A stretch of 7,148 nucleotides of DNA from Candidatus Omnitrophota bacterium (GCA_023247285.1 JAHFGU010000079.1:1-7148); one strand, 5' to 3'. Counted from the first letter of the stretch, positions 1 through 6,845 are shown. Notes: generated from the sequence alone by a model not told the origin. Translations and numbers: made by a program.

Positions 1-798
1 GTTGCGCACCTCGGAGGTTCGGAAGATCTCGGCGAGGAACGCGGCCATCGCCTCCCAAGACTGCCGGTCGGCTTCCGCGTTGTAGGCCATGCCGGTCGAT
101 GGGTCATCGCCCGCCTCGCGGACGGTAAAGCTGTGCACCGCCCCCGGGTACGCGATGAGCCGGTAGTCCACGTTGGCCTGCGCCATTTCCTGCCGGAACG
201 CCGCCACCTGCTCCGGGGTGACGAATCGGTCGTCGGCGCCGTGCAGCACCAGCACGCGGCCCTGGAGCTTCTTCGCATCCTCAGGATGCGGCGTGTCCAG
301 CGCGCCGTGGAAGCTCACCACGCCCAGCACGTCCGCGCCGCTGCGCGCCAGCTCCAGCACCGTGGTGCCGCCGAAGCAGTAGCCGATCGCCGCGATGCGG
401 GCCGTGTCCACCAGATCGTGCTTCCGCAGCTCATCCAGCGCCGCCTGGATGCGCCGCCGCATGAGCAGCCGGTCGCTGCGGTAGACGCCGGAGAGCTTGG
501 CCGCTTCGTCGTGATCCTTGGCGCGCACCCCCTTGCCGTACATGTCCACGGCGAAGGCCACATAGCCCAACCCAGCCAGTTGGGTCGCGCGGCGCGTCGC
601 ATACTCGTTGAGCCCCTTCCACTCATGCACGACCAGCACGCCGGGCCGGCGGGCGCGGCTCGCGTCATCATAGGCCAGGACGCCTTCGAGCAGCGTGTCG
701 CCGTCGCGGTACTCGACCGGCTGCGTCACGACCGCGGCGGCGGCAGGGCGTCCGGCCATCATCAGGCCGGCCGCGAGAAGGAGCCCCCGAGGCATCAT
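1..798 (-). CDS. Dienelactone hydrolase family protein, probably exported (3' end outside window)
   Basis: The frame is open for 266 codons from an ATG at 798 to the window edge with no stop, so the C-terminus is cut. The fold is an alpha/beta hydrolase of the dienelactone hydrolase family. A Cys nucleophile sits in GYCFGG (Cys141), the acid in HGADDRFV (Asp190) and the base in PGAVHSF (His222). The family's HEW motif is at residues 58-60. Residues 1-22 (MMPRGLLLAAGLMMAG, then an Ala run) look like a signal peptide, so a periplasmic or otherwise exported enzyme is likely. Family members hydrolyse dienelactone or other ester and lactone substrates; the substrate here cannot be told. The homology reaches the usual C-terminal helix (AAFLAEIF), so little is probably missing. 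The start overlaps the stop of the upstream lipoprotein gene as ATGA. A second ATG follows at 795. The family call is firm; the precise substrate and role next to complex I are unknown. Confidence 0.9.
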   Translation of the reverse strand, partial: MMPRGLLLAAGLMMAGRPAAAAVVTQPVEYRDGDTLLEGVLAYDDASRARRPGVLVVHEWKGLNEYATRRATQLAGLGYVAFAVDMYGKGVRAKDHDEAAKLSGVYRSDRLLMRRRIQAALDELRKHDLVDTARIAAIGYCFGGTTVLELARSGADVLGVVSFHGALDTPHPEDAKKLQGRVLVLHGADDRFVTPEQVAAFRQEMAQANVDYRLIAYPGAVHSFTVREAGDDPSTGMAYNAEADRQSWEAMAAFLAEIFRTSEVRN

Positions 799-1409
799 GG
801 AGGGGTTGCCTGGTCGCATTCGCAGGTAAAGATGAACTCGGGGCGCATCACCGGGCGGTAATGCGGAGGCGCTGGGAACGGAAACGTGACCGCCTCATAG
901 CCGCCGGCCACCGTGCGGATGAATCCGTAACCGGTCCCGCGCAGCGTGCCGAGCGTCAACCCGCTCAGGACGCCATGCCGTTGGCTGATGTCATAGATCC
1001 CCTTGGGGATCTCGACCCAACCGGTGATGAGGTTGACGATGCCGCGGCCCAGCTTGCCGATCGCGCGACGGAAATTAAAGGCGAGCCCTGGCCAGCGCGC
1101 CCCTTCCGGCGACGGGCCGGTCATGACCATCGTGCCCTGGCCGCCGGTCGTGGCGACTTCACTCGTCGTGGAAACCTCCGAGGCGCCGGCGCCCAGATCC
1201 GTGCCAACCAGCGAGGGTCCGCCCGTGGACACGCTGGCCGTCGTTCCGCCGCCCGCCATGCGCGTGGTTTCGAGCTGGCCGACGCGCGTATCCAAATTCA
1301 CGACCCGCGTTTGGAGTTGCCCGACCTGCCGGCCGAATGGATTGAAGAGACAGCCGTTGACCAGCAGGGCTATGGCCAGCATCCCGATGAGGACCGGCGC
1401 GGCGCGCAT
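795..1409 (-). CDS. Small lipoprotein with Lpp-like coiled coil and C-terminal TIGR04073 (exosortase system-associated) domain
   Basis: A 204-residue protein of unknown function. Residues 2-20 form a hydrophobic signal ending in the lipobox LLVNGC, so Cys20 is the likely lipidated residue and the protein is membrane-anchored. Residues 29-49 are three near-identical heptads (VGQLQTR, VVNLDTR, VGQLETT) with V/L at a/d spacing, a short coiled coil. Residues 52-108 are a Gly/Ser/Thr-rich linker. Residues 113-194, from KLGRGIVNLITGW and EIPKGIYD through GYGFIRT to VTFPFP and RPEFIF, match my recollection of the TIGR04073 family, seen in Omnitrophota and Verrucomicrobiota and linked to exosortase by phylogenetic profile. 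I chose the ATG at 1409 because it gives a normal-length lipoprotein signal and has AGGA and GAGGTG just upstream. An alternative ATG at 1457 overlaps the nuoI stop as ATGA and would add 16 residues. The stop overlaps the hydrolase start. Domain family fairly sure; function unknown. Confidence 0.85.
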   Translation of the reverse strand: MRAAPVLIGMLAIALLVNGCLFNPFGRQVGQLQTRVVNLDTRVGQLETTRMAGGGTTASVSTGGPSLVGTDLGAGASEVSTTSEVATTGGQGTMVMTGPSPEGARWPGLAFNFRRAIGKLGRGIVNLITGWVEIPKGIYDISQRHGVLSGLTLGTLRGTGYGFIRTVAGGYEAVTFPFPAPPHYRPVMRPEFIFTCECDQATPP

Positions 1410-1417
1410 CACCTCGT

Positions 1418-1446
1418 ATCCTAGCAATGGGCCGCGGCGGAAGCAA
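1418..1446 (-). promoter_or_regulatory. Weak sigma70-like promoter candidate upstream of the lipoprotein gene
   Basis: On the minus strand TTGCTT (1446-1441) and TAGGAT (1423-1418) are separated by exactly 17 bases, the ideal sigma70 spacing. They match the consensus at about 3 of 6 and 4 of 6 positions. Transcription would begin near 1411, leaving almost no leader before the ATG at 1409, so a message from here would be nearly leaderless. In sequence this GC-rich such a match can arise by chance, and the gene is equally well served by read-through from nuoI. Confidence 0.2.
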
Positions 1447-1453
1447 GGGCGCA

Positions 1454-2116
1454 TCATGGCGCGGCCTGGGCCGTGCCGCCACCGGGCGGGGGTGGTGGCG
1501 GGGCGGGCGGCAGCTGCTGGAACTCGCTTAGCGTCAGCTGGACAAACTTCTCCGGCGGCTCGGTGCGCGCCCGCGAGCCCGGGTTGATGAGCTCCTTCAC
1601 ATCCAGCCACATGCCGTCGCGCGAATAGGCGGCGATGTCGTGGCGCTGGGTGTCCATGCGGATCGCGTCTTCCGGGCAGGCCTCGACGCAGTACCCGCAG
1701 TAGATGCATTTGCCCAGGTCGATGTCGAAGCTCTTCGGGTATTTTTCCACGTTCGGGTCCGGGTGCTCGCCGGCCACGATGTAGATGCAGCGCGCCGGGC
1801 AGACCGTCTCGCACATCATGCAGGCGACGCAGCGCGGCGTCCCGTCGGCCCGCTTCGTCAGCCGGTGCCGCGTGCGCAGGCGCGGGGCCGTCTTGCGCAG
1901 CTGGTCCGGGTACTGGATGGTGACCGCGGCCGCGGTGCCGCGGAAGAGGCCGAACCGGTGCGCGACGTGAAGGAAGAGGTTGCGCCAGAAATGGCGCGAG
2001 GTGAGGGCCAAGCCCTGCACGATGGCCGGCAGGTACGCGCGTTCCCACCATGTGAGCGTCCGGCGCTTGTGCGCGTCGCGGATCCGGTGCAACAACTGAT
2101 CGCTGAGGCTGCTCAT
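1454..2116 (-). CDS. nuoI: NADH-quinone oxidoreductase subunit I (two 4Fe-4S ferredoxin-like subunit)
   Basis: A 220-residue peripheral-arm subunit that holds clusters N6a and N6b and passes electrons from NuoG towards N2 and the quinone site. Both ligand sets are intact: C96-x2-C99-x2-C102-x3-C106-P, and C137-x2-C140-x2-C143-x3-C147-P. Residues 28-58 form the amphipathic N-terminal segment that lies on the membrane (AIVQGLALTSRHFW). The family-typical KYPKSFDIDLGKCIYCG stretch precedes the second cluster. The ATG at 2116 overlaps the nuoH stop as ATGA, which fixes the start by translational coupling. The protein is longer than E. coli NuoI (180 aa), partly because of a Pro/Gly-rich tail (residues 202-220, PPAPPPPPPGGG) that is not part of the conserved domain. 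The gene after it is not nuoJ but a lipoprotein gene. Confidence 0.97.
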   Translation of the reverse strand: MSSLSDQLLHRIRDAHKRRTLTWWERAYLPAIVQGLALTSRHFWRNLFLHVAHRFGLFRGTAAAVTIQYPDQLRKTAPRLRTRHRLTKRADGTPRCVACMMCETVCPARCIYIVAGEHPDPNVEKYPKSFDIDLGKCIYCGYCVEACPEDAIRMDTQRHDIAAYSRDGMWLDVKELINPGSRARTEPPEKFVQLTLSEFQQLPPAPPPPPPGGGTAQAAP

Positions 2117-3246
2117 CCCGCCATCCCTGCCACGATCAGGACGCCGGTGACCGCCAGGTTCGCCAGCGCCAGCGGAAAGAGGATTTTCCAGCCCAGGCGC
2201 ATGAGCTGGTCGTAGCGGAATCGCGGCAGCGTCCACCGGATCAGCATGAAGAACCAGATGAAGCCGACCACCTTGACCGTGAACGCGGCCAGGCCCCAGA
2301 CCACGTAGGCCAGGGGCGAAACCGGCGCGAAGGCGCCCCACGGCAGGTGGAAGCCGTCCGGCGCCAGGTAAGGCACCTGCCAGCCGCCGAAGAACAGCGT
2401 CGTCGTCAGCGCGGAGACGAGCACCACCTCGACGAAGTCGGTCAGGAAGAACATGCCGAACTTCATGCCGCTGTATTCCGTGAAGTAGCCGATGATCTCC
2501 GGCTCGGCTTCCGGCAGGTCAAAGGGGACCCGCTTGGTCTCGGCCAGCGCTGCGGTCATGAAGATGAGGCAGCCCAGCGGCTGAAACACGATACCCCACG
2601 CCGGCAGCCATCCCCAGAGCAGCGCGCCCTGGCGCTGGACGATGGCCTGCATGTCCAGGCTGCCGTAGTGCATGATGACGCCGATCAGCGACACGCCAAG
2701 GGCGATCTCATAGGCGAGCATCTGCGAGGCCGCCCGCAGGCCGCCCAGCGTGGCCAGGTTGCTCGACGAGACGAGGCCGGCGAGGATGACGCCGTAGATG
2801 CCGATGGAGGCCAGCGCCAGGATGAGCAGCAGCCCGGCGTTCACATCCGCCACCTGCAGCGGGATGAGCCGGCCGCCAAGCAGCAGCGGCGGGCCCACCG
2901 GAATCGCGATGAAGGCCATCAAGGCGAAGAACACCGAGACGAACGGGGCCAGCCAGTGCAGCAGCCGGTCGGCGCGTTGCGGGATCACGTCTTCCTTCGT
3001 CAGCAGTTTGAGCACGTCAGCCAGCGCGTTGAGGATGCCCAGTCCGCCGAGCTTGCGCAGCGGCCAGTTGACCAGCGGGCCGCCCAGCCACCAGGGCACG
3101 GTGAAGTAGGCGCGGTTGGCGCCCACGCGGTCCTGCATCAAGGCGCTTTGCTTGCGCTCCAGCCACGTCTGCATGCCGGCGAAGTTGAGCACCCCGCCGA
3201 GCACCACCGCGCAGACGCCGAGCTTGATCGCGAGGTCCACCCACAT
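2113..3246 (-). CDS. nuoH: NADH-quinone oxidoreductase subunit H (quinone-site membrane subunit)
   Basis: A 377-residue polytopic inner-membrane protein that joins the peripheral arm to the membrane arm and forms much of the quinone cavity. Family signatures are present in order: WLERK (residues 28-32) followed by MQDRVGANRA (37-46), ALADVLKLLTKED (74-86), RAASQMLAYEIALG (171-184), and the loop AETKRVPFDLPEAEPEI (235-251) with YFTEYSGMKF (254-263). About eight hydrophobic helices are visible, the usual number. I chose the ATG at 3246 (MWVDLAIKL). A TTG at 3252 would add two residues but lies partly inside the inserted palindromic repeat. No Shine-Dalgarno sequence is visible before either start. 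The gene begins 12 bases after the nuoG stop and ends in an ATGA overlap with nuoI. Confidence 0.96.
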   Translation of the reverse strand: MWVDLAIKLGVCAVVLGGVLNFAGMQTWLERKQSALMQDRVGANRAYFTVPWWLGGPLVNWPLRKLGGLGILNALADVLKLLTKEDVIPQRADRLLHWLAPFVSVFFALMAFIAIPVGPPLLLGGRLIPLQVADVNAGLLLILALASIGIYGVILAGLVSSSNLATLGGLRAASQMLAYEIALGVSLIGVIMHYGSLDMQAIVQRQGALLWGWLPAWGIVFQPLGCLIFMTAALAETKRVPFDLPEAEPEIIGYFTEYSGMKFGMFFLTDFVEVVLVSALTTTLFFGGWQVPYLAPDGFHLPWGAFAPVSPLAYVVWGLAAFTVKVVGFIWFFMLIRWTLPRFRYDQLMRLGWKILFPLALANLAVTGVLIVAGMAG

Positions 3247-3250
3247 CAGC

Positions 3251-3287
3251 AAAAAGTGTCAGACACTTTTAGTGTCAGACACTTTTT
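3251..3287. repeat. Tandem palindromic repeat at the nuoG/nuoH junction
   Basis: Two head-to-tail copies of the 16-mer AGTGTCAGACACTTTT occupy 3255-3270 and 3271-3286, with an A-run before and one more T after. Each copy contains the palindrome AGTGTC-A-GACACT, and the 37-bp whole is also almost its own reverse complement. It is far more A/T-rich than its surroundings and occurs only here in the window. On the minus strand it encodes the last residues of NuoG (KVSDTKSV) and its TGA stop at 3261-3259. The RNA can fold into two short hairpins, the second ending in five U residues, which resembles a weak terminator. It looks like an inserted REP-type mobile repeat; that identity is inference. 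Confidence 0.85.
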
Positions 3288-4899
3288 CGGTGCGCAGGGG
3301 CGCGCCCTGGTGTCCCACGGTGTCATAAGAGAGCCCGGCGAACGCCGGTTCCACCTGCGCCAGCTCAGCGAAGATCGAAGCCGCATCCACCGCGGCAAAC
3401 GCCACACCGAGCGACTTGGCCAGCGCGTGCAGGATGTCCCATGCAGGCCGCGCCTCACCGGCGGGCAGCAGCGCAGCACGGATGCGCTGGACTCGGCCCT
3501 CGAAGTTCGTGAAGGTGCCGTCCTGCTCCGCGTACGATGCGCTGGGCAGCACGATGTGGGCCTGCGCGGCCGTCGCATTCGCGTTCGGACCGATGAAGAC
3601 CAGCAGCTCCAGCCGCTGCGCTGCCTGCTGCACGCGCGCCGCGCCGAAGATCTCGGCCAGATCCTGGGTGAACACGACCAGGATCTTCAGCGACCCGTCC
3701 GCGGCTTTGGCGAGCAGCGCATCGGCCCCCTCCGCGATCCTGAGCGCCTGTGCGCCGCGCGCGTTTGGCGAGCGGTCCGGCTGCAGCAGCAACGCATCCC
3801 CCTGCCCCGGCTGTGGCCGTTGGAAGACCGCCTGCCGGACGCCGAGCTCGGCGAAGACCCGCTTTGCCGCGTACAAGTCCTCGTTCGTCAGATGGCTCGA
3901 GAGGATGGCGCCGGCCTGGTCAAGCGCGCGCGCGTCCCGCAATCGGCGCAGCGCCTCTGCCACCCGCGCCAGCGCCGCATCCCACGCGACCGGCGTTGTG
4001 GTCCCGTTCTGCCGCACCTGAGGCGCTGCGAGCCGCTCCGCATCGATGCGCGTGTATCCGTAGCGGCCCACGTCGCACATCCACCACTGATTGACGTCCG
4101 GATTGTACCGGGGCTTCAGCCGCATCACCCGCTCGCCTCCGGCGATGTGCGGGCGCCAGGCTCGCTCGCGGTTGGTGTGGATTTCGATGTTGCAGCCCCT
4201 TGAGCAGCCGGGGCAGACCGACGGGGTTGAGCCCAGGTACCAGACCCGGCACTTGAACCGGAAGTCCCGATCGGTCAGCGCGCCCACCGGGCAGATGTCC
4301 ACCACGTTGCCGGAGTAATTGTTCTCCAGCGCCTTGCCCGGATGCAGCCCGACTTCGGCATGATCACCGCGGTTGAAGATGCCGAACTCGCCGGTCTTCG
4401 TGATCTCGTCGGTAAAGCGCACGCAGCGCGAGCAGAGGATGCACCGCTCGGCATCGAGCATCACCGTCGGGCCCAGCGGCACCTTCTTGGCCTTCTTGAT
4501 CTTGGTCTCGTTGAACTTGGGGTCGTAGAGGCCGTGCTTCATGTAGTAGTCCTGCAGCCAGCACTCCCCGGCCTGGTCACACACCGGGCAGTCGAGCGGA
4601 TGATTGATGAGCAGGAACTCGAGCACGTCGCGGCGGCCGACGAGCGCCTTGTCGCTGGTCGTGCGCACCTTCATGCCCTCGGCGGCGCGGGTATAGCAGG
4701 AGATCTGGAGCTTCGGCGTCCCCTCGATCTCGACCAGGCAGATGCGGCAGTTGCCGGCGATGGACAAGCCGGGGTGGTAGCAGTAGAACGGTACCGGGCT
4801 GCCCGCCTTCTCGCAGGCCTGCAGCACGGTCGTGCCCTCCGGCACCGTCACCGGCTTCTCATCGATGGTCAGCGTAATCTGCTTGGGGGCGTCGGCCAT
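3259..4899 (-). CDS. nuoG: NADH-quinone oxidoreductase subunit G (iron-sulfur, molybdopterin-oxidoreductase-like)
   Basis: A 546-residue peripheral-arm subunit that relays electrons from NuoF. N-terminal 2Fe-2S ligands (N1b) are C40, C51, C54 and C68. The His-Cys cluster N5 is H100, C104, C107 and C113. The N4 cluster is C153, C156, C159 and C203. A further set C229-x2-C232-x3-C236 and C275 matches the extra N7 cluster found in some bacterial NuoG proteins. The molybdopterin-oxidoreductase-like part (about 225-515) is much reduced compared with E. coli NuoG (908 aa); it still carries the conserved HIVLPSASYAEQDGTFTNFEGR stretch in abbreviated form. The gene starts one base after the nuoEF stop (TGA-C-ATG). 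The last eight residues, KVSDTKSV, and the stop come from the inserted palindromic repeat, so the native C-terminus has been replaced or extended. The core homology runs to about GLSYDTVGHQG, so few native residues are likely lost. Confidence 0.96.
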   Translation of the reverse strand: MADAPKQITLTIDEKPVTVPEGTTVLQACEKAGSPVPFYCYHPGLSIAGNCRICLVEIEGTPKLQISCYTRAAEGMKVRTTSDKALVGRRDVLEFLLINHPLDCPVCDQAGECWLQDYYMKHGLYDPKFNETKIKKAKKVPLGPTVMLDAERCILCSRCVRFTDEITKTGEFGIFNRGDHAEVGLHPGKALENNYSGNVVDICPVGALTDRDFRFKCRVWYLGSTPSVCPGCSRGCNIEIHTNRERAWRPHIAGGERVMRLKPRYNPDVNQWWMCDVGRYGYTRIDAERLAAPQVRQNGTTTPVAWDAALARVAEALRRLRDARALDQAGAILSSHLTNEDLYAAKRVFAELGVRQAVFQRPQPGQGDALLLQPDRSPNARGAQALRIAEGADALLAKAADGSLKILVVFTQDLAEIFGAARVQQAAQRLELLVFIGPNANATAAQAHIVLPSASYAEQDGTFTNFEGRVQRIRAALLPAGEARPAWDILHALAKSLGVAFAAVDAASIFAELAQVEPAFAGLSYDTVGHQGAPLRTEKVSDTKSV

Positions 4900-4900
4900 G

Positions 4901-6709
4901 TCAGCTGTGCGCGTCAGCCATCACCGGCATGGACTGTTCGCCGGTCAGATCGCAGCAGCCCTCGCGGATGTGGTGCTCGAATTCGCCGCGGAACTTGCCG
5001 ATGTAGCTCTGCACCGGCCAGGCGGCCGCGTCGGCGAAAACACAGATGGTGCGGCCCTCCATGTTGCCGGCGGCGGCGAGCAGCACGTCCAGGTCCTGCG
5101 GCCGGCCCTCGCCGCGCATGATCCGGTCCACGATCTTGAAGATCCAGCCGGTCCCCTCGCGGCACGGCGAGCACTGGCCGCAGGATTCGTGCGCGAAAAA
5201 CTTGGATGCGTACCACAGCGCGCGCGGGATGCAGGTGGTGTCGTCCATCACGATCACGCCGGCCGAGCCGGCCATCGTGCCGGCGGCCAGCAGCGAATCA
5301 AAATCCATGCGCACGTCGAGCTCGTCGGCGCGCAGCAGCTTGGCCGAGATGCCGCCGGGGATGACCGCTTTGACCTGCCGGCCCTCCGGCGGGCCGCCGG
5401 CCGCCTCGATGAGCTGGCGCAGCGTAATACCGTGCGAGGCTTCATAGAGCCCGGGGCGCTGCACATGCCCGCTCACCGAGAAGAGCCGCGTGCCCCCGCT
5501 CTTCCCAACGCCGAGCTTGGCGAACCACTCCCCGCCCTTCTGGATGATGGCCGGCACGCACGCCAGCGTCTCGACGTTGTTGATGACCGTCGGCGAGGCG
5601 AAGAGGCCGGAGACCGCCGGGTAGGGCGGCCGCAGCCGTGGGAATCCCTTCTTTCCTTCCAACGATTCCAGCAGCGCGCTCTCCTCGCCGCAGATGTAGG
5701 CGCCCGCGCCCCGGTGCACGACGACCTCCAAGTCCTGGCCGCTGTTGAAGATCTTGCGGCCGAGAAACCCGTGCTGCGTCGCCGCGTCGACAGCCTGCTG
5801 GAGGATGGCGGCCGGCGCGGCATATTCGCCCCGGATGTAGATGTAGGCCTTGCGGCAGCCCGTGGCATGGGCGGCGATGATGATGCCTTCGAGCAGCCGG
5901 TGCGGATCCTTCGTGATGATGTAGCGGTCCTTGATCGTGCCCGGCTCGCCCTCATCCGCGTTGACGACCAGGAACTTCGGCTTCGCCGACTCCTTCGGGA
6001 TGAAGCTCCACTTCTTGCCGGTCGGGAACCCGGCGCCGCCGAGCCCGCGCAGGTTGGCTTTGGTGACCTCCGTGATGACCTGCTCCGGCGTCATCTGCGT
6101 GACCGCCAGCCGCGCCGCCTGGTACCCGCCGTCCCGCAGGTAGGTTTCCATGCGCTCGGATTGCGGCACCGCAAAGCGGCGGCTGATGACCGGCTCGGGC
6201 AGCCCTGGGGCGCCCTGGAACTGCAGGCTCATCTCAGCCAGCGAGTCCGGCCGCGCCACGAGCGTGTCGATGACCTCGCGGGTCACGGGTCCCACATACG
6301 TGTCATTGACCTGCATGACCGGCCCGGCCTCGCACGCGCAGAGGCACTCCACCGTCGAGAGCGTGAACCGGCCGTCGGGGGTGGTCTCGCCCGGCTTGAT
6401 CCCCAACCGCTCCGAGATCGCCGCCAGGCAGCCTTCGGCCCCGCGCAGCGCGCAGGCGATGTTGCGGCAGATCTGCACGTGGTAGGCGCCCGCGCGCTGC
6501 TGCCGGAACAACGTGTAAAAGGTCACGACCTCGTGCACGTGTGAGGGCGCGACATCCAACAGCCGGCCGACCCAGTCTTCCGCTTCGGTCGAGATGCAGC
6601 CGAGCCGCTCCTGCACGAGGCGCAGGACCGGCAGCATCGCCGCGCGCCTCTGCTCGTACTTCGCGACGATCTTGTCTGCGGGTTCTCGCAATGCTTCCAA
6701 ACTACTCAT
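4901..6709 (-). CDS. nuoEF: NADH-quinone oxidoreductase, NuoE-NuoF fusion (24 kDa + 51 kDa subunits)
   Basis: One 602-codon reading frame joins two normally separate subunits. Residues 1-150 are NuoE, a thioredoxin-like 2Fe-2S domain with N1a ligands C81-x4-C86 and C122-x3-C126 (VECLCACEAGP; the usual Gly between them is Cys124). A linker of about 20-25 residues (152-175, LPEP region) follows. The rest is NuoF, which oxidises NADH with FMN: LRGLGGAGFPTGKKW (220-234), VVNADEGEPGTIKDR (248-262), GAGAYICGEESALLESLEG, and the N3 4Fe-4S ligands C510-x2-C513-x2-C516 with C556. All key ligands of both halves are present. I chose the ATG at 6709 (MSSLEALREP) because NuoE homology begins there. An upstream ATG at 6775 would add unrelated residues. 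No good Shine-Dalgarno precedes 6709. An ATG at 6232, near the domain border, could allow internal initiation of NuoF. Confidence 0.95.
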   Translation of the reverse strand: MSSLEALREPADKIVAKYEQRRAAMLPVLRLVQERLGCISTEAEDWVGRLLDVAPSHVHEVVTFYTLFRQQRAGAYHVQICRNIACALRGAEGCLAAISERLGIKPGETTPDGRFTLSTVECLCACEAGPVMQVNDTYVGPVTREVIDTLVARPDSLAEMSLQFQGAPGLPEPVISRRFAVPQSERMETYLRDGGYQAARLAVTQMTPEQVITEVTKANLRGLGGAGFPTGKKWSFIPKESAKPKFLVVNADEGEPGTIKDRYIITKDPHRLLEGIIIAAHATGCRKAYIYIRGEYAAPAAILQQAVDAATQHGFLGRKIFNSGQDLEVVVHRGAGAYICGEESALLESLEGKKGFPRLRPPYPAVSGLFASPTVINNVETLACVPAIIQKGGEWFAKLGVGKSGGTRLFSVSGHVQRPGLYEASHGITLRQLIEAAGGPPEGRQVKAVIPGGISAKLLRADELDVRMDFDSLLAAGTMAGSAGVIVMDDTTCIPRALWYASKFFAHESCGQCSPCREGTGWIFKIVDRIMRGEGRPQDLDVLLAAAGNMEGRTICVFADAAAWPVQSYIGKFRGEFEHHIREGCCDLTGEQSMPVMADAHS

Positions 6710-6748
6710 GATGGCGCCGCGTGGCAAACAATGCGATATATGGTCCGT

Positions 6749-6845
6749 CGGGTGACGCGGAGCGGCGCACTCCATTCGGCTGCGGGTGACGCCGCGAGTG
6801 CCGGAGCGCGTCTGGACAGGCTGGCCGACGGGTGACGCGGAGCGG
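6749..6845. repeat. Direct repeat CGGGTGACGCGGAGCGG, two copies 80 bp apart
   Basis: The 17-mer occurs exactly at 6749-6765 and 6829-6845. The similarity extends four bases upstream (CCGT against CCGA). A partial copy, GGGTGACGCCGCG, lies between them at 6784-6796. The half-motif GCGGAGCGG recurs at 6949-6957, and CCGTCGGTGAC at 7003-7013 resembles the left half. The sequence between the copies is not duplicated, so this is a dispersed motif rather than a tandem duplication. Its function is unknown; binding sites or remnants of a genome-wide repeat family are both possible. Confidence 0.7.

Noticed and set aside
1410..2051. Upstream extension of the lipoprotein frame through nuoI
   Set aside because: The frame stays open to 2051 but overlaps nuoI, whose two 4Fe-4S motifs are unambiguous. 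The signal peptide with lipobox marks the true start near 1409 (or 1457).
3251..3287. CRISPR or intrinsic terminator as explanation of the palindrome
   Set aside because: There are only two units with no spacers, so it is not CRISPR. The stems are A/T-rich and lie between co-directional operon genes, so a dedicated terminator is less likely than an inserted repeat, though some termination activity cannot be excluded.
2347..4203. Long plus-strand open frame (618 codons) opposite nuoH and nuoG
   Set aside because: It lies antisense to two well-conserved complex I genes. Its translation is Arg/His/Gln/Ala-rich without recognisable domains, the typical shadow of high-GC coding DNA.
4832..6544. 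Long plus-strand open frame (570 codons) opposite nuoEF
   Set aside because: Antisense to the nuoEF fusion, which carries all family motifs. The plus-strand product has shadow-type composition and no domain.
6710..6775. N-terminal extension of NuoEF from ATG 6775
   Set aside because: The extra 22 residues (MECAAPRHP...) resemble nothing in NuoE and would run into the repeat-rich spacer. Homology begins at the ATG at 6709.
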